A stretch of 64,000 bases of DNA from Datnioides undecimradiatus. Taxonomy: Eukaryota > Chordata > Actinopteri > Lobotiformes > Datnioididae. The notes beneath the pieces are model-generated. The model made no database searches. It was not told where the DNA came from and saw only the letters and a list, made by a program, of their open reading frames with translations. The translations under genes and the position numbers were made by a program. The stretch lies in assembly GCA_008933995.1 (NCBI GenBank), contig WARS01000052.1, forward strand, positions 3,100,001 through 3,164,000, in the 5' to 3' direction. This document shows positions 1-10,298 of this stretch, one piece after another (positions within the stretch are counted from its first letter, which is position 1; each line of letters starts with the position of its first letter).

Positions 1-1137
1 TTAAATGATGCATCATTCTTTAAAATGACCAGTTACCAGCACTAGCTTGTTGAAACAAAGCAACTAGGAAGGATTTAGAAATGTATTAGTCAAGATCTGG
101 TGCCACCCAATCCAGATTCACTGAGGTCTACTGAGGTTGTCAAAGCCTCAAGCACCGTGACAACACTGCATACAGATCAATGGAAGTGTGCATCTTATTC
201 CGCCTTCCCCAGTCACTCCTCTCTGCTCCTCTCCTCACCCTTGGACAGATGTCTGTCCAGATAAATCGTCCATTTTGAAGCTGCAGAACCACGTTTCCCT
301 CCCCAAGGCTATTTCCGAGAGCCAGATAACTCAGCAGCTCCCACGGCACCGTGCAGCACAGATAATAAAACTCCAATTTGACGTCGCAGACCACTGGCCC
401 ACTGTACAGACCCATTTGACACACAATAAGCGCATCACAACAGACGTATCTGCCACATCAGCGGCTGAAGGTCAGCTTGAGCCTGCGCAAACATGCTGGA
501 GGAACACTTCCCCTATGTTACAGGGCAGGAGGATGTTTGTGACTGCAAGGCTGCCTTGTTCATCAGATTTTTAATGGCAATCACAAATAAAGGACCGTGT
601 CATACGATGCTATATTTATGTTCCGAAAACAAAAACAGTTTCTGTATCTGTGTGACTTCACCGAGGACGCTGCTGCTGTGCTGCATCAGTGTGCTGAATT
701 TAATTCCTCCCACACATCTTGCACAACTCCCTCATTCTGTTTTTTATTTCAATGAGACCTGCTAATAAAAGTGAGTCACAGCAGATGGATAGGCAGCTCT
801 ACGGTCAGCCGGGCCATCTGTTATTGTTCTAACAGGCAGCCAGTCGCCTTAACACAGAGCTGATCCAGGACCTGCAACGTATGCTGATGTGCTGATGCGG
901 CATATGGTGGTTTCCACGCTTCCAGCGCCTGTCACAAGCACACCCGCAAGGCAGCGTGTGTATTAAAATAAACCAAATCTGAAGGTGGGGGAGAGCGGGG
1001 CTGATGATGGAGACGTGTGATTCTCTTCAACATGGATGTGCCTAAACATTCCTGCATGCACCTGAACGCCCACACACACACACCTTCACATGTCACCCAG
1101 AACACAGCTCATAGATGCACGCACACAAGCTACTCAC
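1..1137. other. no gene seen; possible intron of the left-edge gene
   Basis: No exon with convincing splice sites and coding content is visible here. Short open frames exist on both strands but show no recognisable protein. If the signal-peptide exon at 1138-1219 is real, this stretch is the next intron of that minus-strand gene, whose remaining exons would lie left of the window. Confidence 0.4.
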
Positions 1138-1219
1138 CAAGGGCAGCAGAAGGATTGCAGTCAGCAGGTATCCTCTCATTGTCTCCCGTGAAGCGCTTGT
1201 ATCCAAGAGGCTCCACAAT
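1138..1219 (-). CDS. candidate first coding exon (signal peptide) of an unidentified secreted or membrane protein
   Basis: On the minus strand an ATG at 1179, with A at position -3, opens a 14-residue frame, MRGYLLTAILLLPL. It runs exactly into a GTGAGT donor (GT at 1137-1136). A CAG acceptor lies at 1222-1220, though it is preceded by a CA repeat rather than a good pyrimidine tract. The peptide looks like the start of a classical signal peptide: one Arg, then a run of hydrophobic Leu/Ile/Ala. A CpG-rich leader exon with a good donor sits upstream on the same strand near 5047, and many secreted and receptor genes have this arrangement. I do not recognise the gene, and its downstream exons would lie outside the window. 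The same exon is also open in another frame that joins without a stop to an upstream ATG at 5091, so the frame is not settled. Confidence 0.4.
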
Positions 1220-1239
1220 CTGTGTGTGTGTGTGTGTGT
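1219..1239. repeat. (TG)n microsatellite
   Basis: About nine TG units. On the minus strand this CA tract sits directly upstream of the proposed acceptor of the signal-peptide exon. Confidence 0.85.
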
Positions 1240-3295
1240 CTTCACAGGGACGCACTGAAATTGCTCCCCTCAGCTGCACCACACTTCAGCATCAAGGGCT
1301 CTGAAATACAACACACAGAGGGAAAAAAAAGGGGTCCTGTAAGAGAACAAACAACAACAACAACAAAACACAAGAGCATCGTCACCGTGTCAGGCCACTG
1401 CATCACTTTTATTAGTTTGTTCTGTTGGTAGGAGCCTTAATAAGAAAATAAATAAGCAGGTATATGTTATTTTCATTTAATTTGATTGATTATGGCTTTT
1501 AAAACATGGTCAATTTCAGTTTTTGAGATGCTGAGTAGTATTCTCATTTATTCTTTAAACGGTGTACACAGTGTTGCCTAACACTGATCCCTACGTGTTT
1601 ACGTGTATCAACTTTGTTTCTGAGAAAATATACTTCAGCATCCATGAGCCTCTGCAGCTGTTGCCATGGAGAGGAAGTCAGTCAGAGACATGAATCAGAG
1701 CTGCAGTGAATTCAGAACGGCTTCGTCGGTGTAGTTGAGAATAAAACACGGTGTAGTTGTTGTTGAGTTGATCCAGTATTTAAAATTCAATTCACCTAAA
1801 CTGCGCCAATCAGTTTTCTAAACACTGTACAGCTCACATATTCAACTATTTATGTTTGTATGTTCAACTTTGATTTTCTTCCTCTGTTGGCCTCAGATCA
1901 GTGGTAAAAATGCTCTGCGCTGGCTGTGATGTTGGCGAGAGCTGTGGCGTCCAACTGGACAGGACTGCAGCCCTTTAAGAGGTGCGCCACTCAAAGTTGC
2001 AGCAGAGCTTTAAACCTCAGATGCTGTTGGCAAACGACACAACAGATGTATGTGATGAGGCAGATGTGACGGTAAAGAGTGATGGAAGACAAATGCAAAC
2101 TTAACCAGGCCATGTCCCAGAAACTCAGTCACGCAACATTAAAAACACACCACGATCACGATTGCATGGCCACACGTGATCTCTCAGGAGCCATCGTGCA
2201 GTTTAAGAACTTAGCTGTACTGGACGCTACAGCAAAGTTTGATAAAGTTTGCCTGCGCCATCTGCACCCTGCGCCTAACTCACACTTAGAGAAGAGGACA
2301 CCTGAAAGCAGCTTCAGCCTGTTAGTCAGCGGAACAAGACAATTTGTTCAATTATTAACCTGTGATTTTATATTTTTTGTCGTATTAAACCTTTAAAACG
2401 GAGTGACTGTCTTCTAAGGATCAGCCACTGTGTTTTTCGGAAACACTTGAAGTGCTAATTTGAAAAACCGAGAAGTTTGCTGCAACACAGCTGCAGGCCG
2501 AGAGAGCGACACACTTAGATACAAATTTGTGGGAAGTTTGTTTAATGCAGCATTCGATTCTGGAGTGGATTCATGTTAAAAAACAATGAAGTCTTCCCAA
2601 AAAAAAAGGTATTTCCCAAACGTTAAACTCGATAAATTATTCCTAAATCCACTCCTTTTATCTTGGTTACTTGGTTACTGTTACTGAGGTTCTGCCTTTC
2701 AGTTTTCTAGCATTTTATGGAAAAAGAATCAATCCATCAATTAATCAGAAGATTTAATGATAAAGAAGATAGCTGTTAGTTGCAGCTGCACAGAAATATT
2801 CTTACTGACTTGTCTTTAATTAAAAGTTTTGAGCAAAGTTTTATTAAATTCTTTTTTTTAGTAAACAACAACAAACATAAACCAGGAGCAGACAGGGTCT
2901 CATAGATAAAGTTTTAACTGCCTCACACACGTAAACAAACCCACACCTCGTCAGCGGGTACATATATAACTTCATATCTAATCCCAGCAGAATCTTAAAG
3001 CCATAAAATAACACCTCGATTAAATCACAGAGACGACATTTGTTGTTTTTCGCTGAGTTTAAACACAGCGGCAGAAGGTATGTCATCACCTGAACGTCAA
3101 ATGAAGGCAGAGAAGCACGACAAAGGTGTGGATTTATGAAGGACAAGTTGATAAGCGAAGGATAGAAATTCAGAGGGATCGCATAAATTTCCTTTAAGAT
3201 AACGAAGTCAGATCCACCCCTCCGCCTCGTGTCTTTCTCATCCGCACAGCTTCCTGAAAACACAATGATTCACTGCAAACACAAAACACTGGAGG

Positions 3296-3367
3296 AGACA
3301 CACACACACACACACGCAATCCAAGAAAGAGCAGAGCACAAACACACATACACACACACACACACAT
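3296..3367. repeat. interrupted (CA)n microsatellite
   Basis: Two CA runs, about 3296-3316 and 3341-3367, separated by roughly 25 bp of purine-rich sequence. Confidence 0.85.
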
Positions 3368-4193
3368 CTTCTTCCTGAGCTAATTCATGCGCACACACAG
3401 ACAAATTCCGCTCTGTGTCCCTTCCCTCTAGTACCGAATCCAATTACCTCTAAAGCATCTCTCGGATGCTTTATCATGTAATAGGACCGACCGTGCTCGG
3501 AGGAGAAACCCAGAGATATAGACGAGGGATAACATGTGTCAAGTAGGGCTGAAATCAAAACTGTCAGGGTGCACGTTTAAACAGAAAAACACTCAGGCCG
3601 ACTGCAGACAGACACGGAGAGGGACGCAGTGACAACTTGGCAGACGTGGGGATGAAATAGCTCGGTTGCTCTCCTCCTCTTTACACCGATATGTTGCTGG
3701 GGGCTCCAAATGAAGTTAAATTTAACAAAAAGAAAAGCAGGGCTTGGTATTTAGAACAAATCCGTATGGCTTTGGTGTTGAGGAAGCGCTGGTGCAGGAA
3801 ACAACAGAAGGGCTAAACATCAAACTACCCCGAGGGCAAGAAAGCAAGAGAAGCCTTTGCTTTGCTCAGCAACTGGATACATGTGAGTCACTTAGATCTG
3901 TGGAGCTTTACGCTGATGGGAACAATCAAATGGTGCTCAGCCCTGTAACTGCAAAGCTACAGGGTTTACTCAATGCACGGGTGGTACTTGTTTATTTTAA
4001 TGAAGTATTCCAATAGGACAGAACAGGAAATCACAGTTTTCATGAGCTTTAATGGAGGCTGAATCCGATCTAAGGGGCTGAACTTGAAAGACCCCTAAAA
4101 CGGATCATTCTCAGTGCTGATGGGAGGATTTTGAACCTCATCGACTTTAATTATCAGAGGAATCACTGGGTTGTCAATTAGCTGCAAGACTGG

Positions 4194-4195
<2 letters not shown>

Positions 4196-4227
<32 letters not shown>
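4196..4227. repeat. (TG)n microsatellite
   Basis: An uninterrupted run of about 16 TG units. Confidence 0.9.
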
Positions 4228-4228
<1 letters not shown>

Positions 4229-5194
4229 TACAGATGTAGAACAAAGCAGGAGAAAGGGCTCCTTAATTATTTATCTCCATTGTAAAAGGCTGGTTTTAAA
4301 GATCTGCCACAACATATCACCTTCCTCCTGGTGTGTGTAGGATTCCTCTGAACATCGTGGCGCATTAATAATTCATTTTCACTATGAAACCATCGCGGTA
4401 AGACGGGAGAACAGCTTTCATTTAAACCCAAACGCCAGCCCGTTAATGCCTGTGACGGGGGACTGCATGTCTGTCAGCGTGCAACAACGCGGCCATTCAA
4501 AATCATTAGCTCTTGACAGCTTTGTTAATATGCACAGCTAATTTCCCCGTGCCATACTCACACAGGACACACAGGCTTCATTACAGGAGGAGCAGCTCGC
4601 CTCTCACGCACTTCTTCTTCTATTATCCTTTTAATTAAAAAACAGATTTGCGGGTACATCGGAGGAAGGCGGTCTTAATTGCAATCAATCAGGGACAAAT
4701 GATTTCCCCCCTTCGTGGTGCACAATCAATAGGCTGATTTTGCCCAGCCTCTGTAGCCTTTATTTCCGCATTCGTAAACGTTTAATTCATCAATGCATGT
4801 GGGTGACCTTCGCTTTGCACATGGACAAACATCAGGGAGGAACGCGTCTCCTTTGGCGAACACTCACGCGGGACATTCACGCACGCCGTTAAACGTCTGT
4901 CTTTTGAAAGAAAGGGTTTTTGTTTAATGCAACACAGAGCCCCGGTTTCAGTGAAAAGCCGCTTAATTGATCAGCCGCAGCGTAAACCCGGGGTGTGAGT
5001 GAAAGCGCGCAGCACTCGGCGCGGAAAACAAGTCGAAGGAACTTACCGATGCGTAATTTTCAGAGGCGCAAATATCTGTACATGAAGCCATCGGTATCCA
5101 CGGATCCCCGCGGTGTTTGGCTGTAAATTGTCTCACGAAACACCTTGTTTTACTCCTAAAACGGTTATCAGCTCGTCCCGTAAACGACAGGTGC

Positions 5195-5212
5195 CGTTGC
5201 TGCTGCTGCTGC

Positions 5213-5244
<32 letters not shown>

Positions 5245-5250
5245 CTGCAG
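5195..5250 (-). repeat. CAG/CAA trinucleotide repeat (CTG/TTG on the plus strand)
   Basis: About 18 triplets: CTG units interrupted by three TTG units on the plus strand. It sits inside the proposed leader exon of the minus-strand gene. The CAA interruptions are of a kind that tends to stabilise CAG tracts. Confidence 0.9.
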
Positions 5251-5297
5251 GACGCACTCACCGCGTTGGCTGCTGCTGCTGCGGCACCACGACGAGG

Positions 5298-5338
5298 CGG
5301 AGGAGGAGAAGGAAAGGAGGAGGAGGAGGAGGAGGAGG
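5298..5338. repeat. (GGA)n purine-rich triplet repeat
   Basis: An imperfect GGA/GAG run, followed by a second block at about 5419-5451. Confidence 0.85.
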
Positions 5339-5418
5339 GTGTCAGTTCCTTCGGGGTTCGCACCTCGTCAGACACAGAAGCAACAAACTGAGACAACAGT
5401 TTAGTCTACAAATGCAGC

Positions 5419-5451
5419 TGGAGGAGGAGGAGGAGGAGGAGGAGGGAGAGT
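5419..5451. repeat. (GGA)n purine-rich triplet repeat
   Basis: About nine GGA units with one degenerate end, in the CpG-rich region. Confidence 0.85.
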
Positions 5452-5994
5452 TATTTTTCAAAGTCTGAAAACTAAAGGCAGAAACACACCTTTACACGTC
5501 TGCGCGTCGCATGCGTGGGACCTCCAGAAAATAAACTCGCTCATAAAACCGCCTGACATTTGCGCCTGCGCCTCTCAGACGCTCCTGAAGGCGCGGGGTC
5601 CGGTCCCCTGCTGGGTGTAATTTGTGAGGCAGTGACTCGGCCCCGTGATGCGTGTGACTCACGTTTGCTCAGAAGTTTCAGATGTGACTTCCCGCATGTG
5701 TTCCCCAGGAATCCAAAGAACACTGTGTTTCACTCCAGCCATATTCCCATGTAGGTGATTTGCTGTGGACTCTATGGCCGCTGGCAAGCCTTGTTTACTT
5801 TCAGCACCACGGACAGCGACCAAATATCGCCTCAGGGCGTCAATGGGCTCAAAAACAAAGCCTCAACTAGAGTCCATTACAATATTTTATCTGCAAATAC
5901 AAAGCATTCTCAGCCTGAATACTGATTAGCTGCTTTAATTATATCTCAACAGGACTGCTGCGATCCAGGTAGGGGGTGGATTACTGAGCAGGCT

Positions 5995-6600
5995 AAAAGA
6001 GGCGCAAAATAACCACAAAGGGACACAAGACAGCCAACCGCAGACGCAAAACAAAACAGAAATAGATGTCAAACGACCAAAGAGAAACCAGAAGCGACCA
6101 CGAAGACACAAAAACGGCTGCGGGGAGATGCAAAATGACTACAGAGAGATGGAAATCTTCAAAGAGACGCAGGATGGTTGCTTAGAAATAATGAATGACA
6201 ACAGAGGCAAAAACAACTACAACATGAAGAACAACCACGAAGAGAAAGACAAAAAACAACAAGGGATAACAAATACATGCAACTTGACTACAAAGAGACA
6301 GCAACCACAAAGACACAAGGCGACTACAAGGAGATGCAAAATCACTGCTGTGAGATTTGAAGTGACTGGAAAGAGACATAGGAAATTACATCAGAGAGAC
6401 AAAGATAACCTACCAATAGATGCAAAAGTGCTACAAAGAGACAACAGATGACTACAAAGATACAAAAATTGATTACAAAATGATTCAAAATGACTTCACA
6501 GTGACAAATAACAACAACTAAGAGGCAGACGGTGCCTAGAAAGAGACGCAATATGACCACAATCTGTCACCATACGACTACAAGCTGATGCAAAACATGT
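5995..6600. repeat. degenerate minisatellite, unit about 21 bp (CACAAAGAGACGCAAAACTAC-like)
   Basis: The stretch is built from imperfect repeats of a purine-rich unit of roughly 20-22 bp that reads ACAAAGAGACACAAAA-NGACTAC. The same motif recurs at 15,490-15,645. This kind of array is common in fish genomes. The array gives long open frames on both strands (for example 6128-6451), which are a by-product of its composition. Confidence 0.75.
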
Positions 6601-7709
6601 CGTTTCTTTGTTTGCAGTCATCGTGTGTCTTTGTTGGAGTGGTTTGGGGCCTTTTGTGTGTCCAGCGGCCCGCTCATGGCCATAGTTTACGTGGAGTTAC
6701 AAATAGCAGAAAGTATTGTCAGCTGTGGCAAATATAATCAGATTATTGAAAGTTATTCATTACTTTATTCATTTCCTAGCTGGTAATTTATTTACAGTAT
6801 AATTGAACCAGGGTTTAAATGTGAGTCTCTCTCTTTCTCTCTCTCTTCAGTTTCTAAACCCGGATCCAGGCGAGACAATTTCCAGTGGCAGCCATATGCA
6901 GGCTAGTGTTTTGAGTGCAGGGGTGATTGATCACCCAGCTGGGGCCTTTTGATGGGTTGGCCATAAATCAGTGAGACATAAAAAGTATTAAACCCTGCCG
7001 CGATGTAGATATTCTCAGAAAATAAAACAAAAAAATAGAAAAGGCTGCAATAACTGCACTTCAGGACACCAGCTCTATCAAAATGTATTAAATGTTGAGA
7101 GAGGGGGAAAAAAAAAAAAAAAAACCTCATGACAGAGGAACGGAAATGTCTGATTGGATGAAGCGTAGTGACGCATGTTTCCTGCCATTCCCGGAACATT
7201 TTAACACTGTTACTGGACCTGCCTCAAGGACATCCATGGAAATGCTCTCATTGAGAGAAATTAAAAAATTCTCTGCTGCTGCAGGGAGCAGTCTGCCGGC
7301 TATTTCCGCAGCATAACAACAGGTAAGACAATGGTTTGAGCCCTGTTTCCATGGAAAACACTCCAGTCCTCTCTGAACTTTGGACGGCGAAGCGAAGACG
7401 GTCTTCTGCTGCTGTGATCATTTCGACTGCGTGTGGGCAGAATAGCGACAGAGATGAGACTGAAGTGACCACGTTTGGAGGTTTTTCATCACGGGTCTTG
7501 ATTGTGGTCACAGCGTAAAATAATCAATTCAGGGTTTCAGGCATTTACTCAAGGACACAGTGACATTGATTGCTGGTGCCATAATTGAAATGTCTGTCAG
7601 TGTCAAGGGTCAAACCGGCAACCTTCTGGCTGTTAAATGGCTTCTCCACCCGGAGACCAGGACCCGTCTGTGCGCTGTGTGCGTCGGGTTATTTCACATA
7701 TTTAACTGG

Positions 7710-7748
7710 AGAGGATTAGGATTAGGATTGGGGGTAGGATTAGGGAGA
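7710..7748. repeat. short GGATTA-type tandem, telomere-like but degenerate
   Basis: Four to five imperfect units of GGATTAG/GGTAGGATTAG. The canonical vertebrate telomere unit (TTAGGG) appears only once, so this is a short G-rich simple repeat and not a convincing interstitial telomere. Confidence 0.5.
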
Positions 7749-9790
7749 TTGTTTGCATTTTAGGGGTTCTTGTGCGTGTTCCTTTTCTCACCAAGCTCAC
7801 ATGAAAGCAAAGACAAGCGGCCAAGATTTTAATCGTACAAACAAACAAACAGCTAACTGTAAAATTAGATCACCACTGAAAAAGACACATCTGAACTCAG
7901 GCGGCCTAAACACTCCTCAGTGAAATCCCTTCTCACTTAATGCTTGCAAATTCAGTCTGACTGATCTTTGGTTTATCACAATTAAATCTGTGAAAATCCG
8001 ACCGGTATTAACGATGAATTCACACCAACATGTCGGTGAGCAAAGATAATGAATCGGGTCAAAGTGGAAATGATCCGACTGATTCATGATTTTCAAGTGC
8101 TACGAATTCAGCCGTATTCATTTCTCATGGTAAAGTGTTCGGATATTAAATATGATTTATTCATTTGCTTAGAAAATTCAAGTTATTGTTTGCTTACACA
8201 TAATTCAACATTTATAAGAGACCTAGAGTACTATGAAAACCACAGATATGAACAAATTAAGAAGGTTAAGAGATGTGAAGAAACTCAAATACCTACATTG
8301 ACTTTGCCGTCCATTGCAAACAGCTGGATAGCTGTTGTCTCACTCAGCTTTGCTGCCAGATGTCAGATGTTGGTTTTTCACTTACTGGCTAACCTCTTGA
8401 CTTGACGATGCAAACTAGCATTCGAGCATTAAACTCTACACAAATTACAGCATTAACCTGTTGTTTTACGCTCTGCACAGCCGCAAATAGATTTGACAGG
8501 GATGTGAGAACAAGCCCACGGACAGATGAGGAGAGTTTGCTCCTTCAGTTGCTATATTGAGTCTCTTGGAGGTGTGTATGCTCCATTGCGCCACCACTCA
8601 ATGAGGCTCTCCACAGGACACGTCTCCCTTTGTGGTGTGTCTCTCCTCTGCCGTCACGCAACAATCAGACAGTTGGACTGCCCGGTGACTCGTGTTCGAC
8701 TAAATGTGGGAGGGGGGCATCAAGTGGTCGAGCGCTAAACCCTCCTACCCGCCTCGTCTCAAAGAGGACGCCATGGGGAACCAGGCGAGACCTCATCCTC
8801 AGCCCCATTTCCATGTATCTGTCTCCCACTGAGCGTCTTACTTGTAGAGGATTAATCAATCAGCTATGCACATTTGAAAAGACAAAGAGGAGACTGCTGG
8901 TAGGGGATACCAAAAAAGAAAGAATATGGAGATGAAAAGACAAAATGTGGAATTTAGATTAAAGAACCTTTGACTTACAAGTGAAAAAAACAAAAACACC
9001 TACTGATTTTGACCATTTTGTTTCATTTTCTGGCCTTTTTATTAATCCGTTTAATGGAGAGTGCGCCCTGATCGAGAAACCACTGGAGCATGGCAATGAA
9101 GAAAACAAGAAAATTAAGAAAAAACAGATGCAATGGAAAAAAAAAAAAAAATTATGGCGCATAATCTGTGCAAAATGGTCTAATGTAAGTTTCCTTATTC
9201 AAACTTGGATATATTGCTTCATCAAGCTTAAAAACTGGGCATAAACGGTCTGAAATAGGTTATTTCCTTTGGTTTTGAAGTGTGATGAAGGTCGACATTG
9301 GCCAGTTTCTCATGACCACGCCATGTAACTAATAAAAGCTTTTCATTAACAAACGTACACTGTCACATTTTCAACCACTAGCAGCACTGTGGAGCGCTTA
9401 AACGTTTAGGTTTTTATTCCAAACATGCGCTAAGATGCACATGGTTTCACACTGTTATGCCAATCAACAGTAACACGTAGAGAAATGCAGCAGTGCACTG
9501 GAATCGGCAGTGAAGAAGAAGACCGTTAGCTGAAGAAATGCATTCAACATGTTGTGGGAGACCTCAAGCTCGACTTTGGTGAGCGACACAGACTTTGTTT
9601 GTACAAGAAGACTCCACGGGGCACCTTCAAACAGGAATTTCTGTATTTTTCAATCCTGGATCCAATTTTCCCGTGCTCTGGTGTCTGAATGACATCTGGG
9701 GGAAACAATAGGTTGGTTGAAATTGGTCCAACACTGAGCGAGGTGCCAGAAAACAGGCTACAATGTACAATACAGGACAACTACCCTGTA

Positions 9791-10298
9791 TATGTTGTTT
9801 TTGCCACTGACAGACTCAGATTGTTGTTGTTAAAATTGTCCAACATTATGAAGCAGAGGACAACTCTTTGAGATATGGTGACTAGTTGCAGAGTTTGATG
9901 TTTTGCAGAACAGAAATCGTAGCTTGGTGTTGTGTAAAAGATCAAAAACGACTCGTGTGTGTCAACAGTTCAGCTTTCATGGGCTGCCTTTGTCGGATAA
10001 GGAGGAAATTGTTCTACAAGTAGATGCTAACACTGCTGTTCATACACGTTGCTGCTGACCATCCGGTCTGCATGGACACATTTTAACTGGTACGACCGCC
10101 GGCAGCCAAAGAAGAGAAGAAATCCTACAGAAACGATGTTCGAGCCTGGGAGAGCTGCTGCAAGACAGCGTGGAGCTAATGCTGTTAGCTGAAGTTGTTG
10201 TGTTGAATTGATATCAGCACACAGAAAAGCAGCTTTCATAATGTTGTCTGACAATTTTAACAATCTGAGTTCATCGGTGACAATAACAAACACGTACA
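9791..10298. repeat. imperfect inverted repeat, arms about 70 bp, separated by about 370 bp
   Basis: The left arm (9791-9858) and the reverse complement of the right arm (10,228-10,298) share an ordered series of words: TGTTTTTGCCACTGA versus TGTTATTGTCACCGA, then CTCAGATTGTT, TTAAAATTGTC and CAACATTATGAA. Small insertions separate the words. This looks like two opposed copies of one dispersed element, or the arms of a decayed foldback element. Confidence 0.65.

Larger units (their letters stand above)
1240..5046. other. no gene seen; proposed first intron of the left-edge gene
   Basis: This stretch is bounded on the minus strand by a GTAAGT donor at 5046-5041 and the acceptor at 1222-1220. 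Apart from several CA/TG microsatellites I see no exon-like segment. It would be intronic if the two flanking exons belong to one transcript. Confidence 0.35.
5047..5420 (-). other. candidate 5' leader exon with CAG/CAA and purine triplet repeats
   Basis: On the minus strand the sequence ends in a strong donor, CG|GTAAGT (GT at 5046-5045). The upstream boundary is unknown; 5420 is a placeholder near the end of the triplet repeats. As a transcript it would contain a CAG/CAA tract (5195-5250) and CCT/TCC triplets (about 5300-5338). Two leader ATGs lie just before the donor. One, near 5083, gives a short peptide that ends inside the exon. The other, at 5091, stays open to the donor and on through the exon at 1138-1219. 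Open frames of about 90 codons across the repeats exist on both strands but encode only homopolymers, so I do not call them proteins. Confidence 0.35.
4840..5700 (-). promoter_or_regulatory. CpG-rich promoter-like region of the left-edge gene
   Basis: CpG dinucleotides are clearly denser here than in the AT-rich surroundings, for example around 4990-5050, 5090-5110 and 5505-5650. The region covers the proposed leader exon and its upstream flank. No TATA box is evident. A CpG-island promoter firing leftwards is the simplest reading; the transcription start itself cannot be placed from sequence alone. Confidence 0.4.

Noticed and set aside
5113-5404. Open frames encoding poly-Leu, poly-Cys or poly-Ser/Asn
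   Set aside because: Products of the triplet repeats in several frames and on both strands. No flanking protein content supports translation.
6128-6451. 107-codon Asn/Lys-rich open frame
   Set aside because: Explained entirely by the purine-rich minisatellite.
7710-7748. Interstitial telomere
   Set aside because: Only one true TTAGGG unit; the rest are degenerate GGATTA units.
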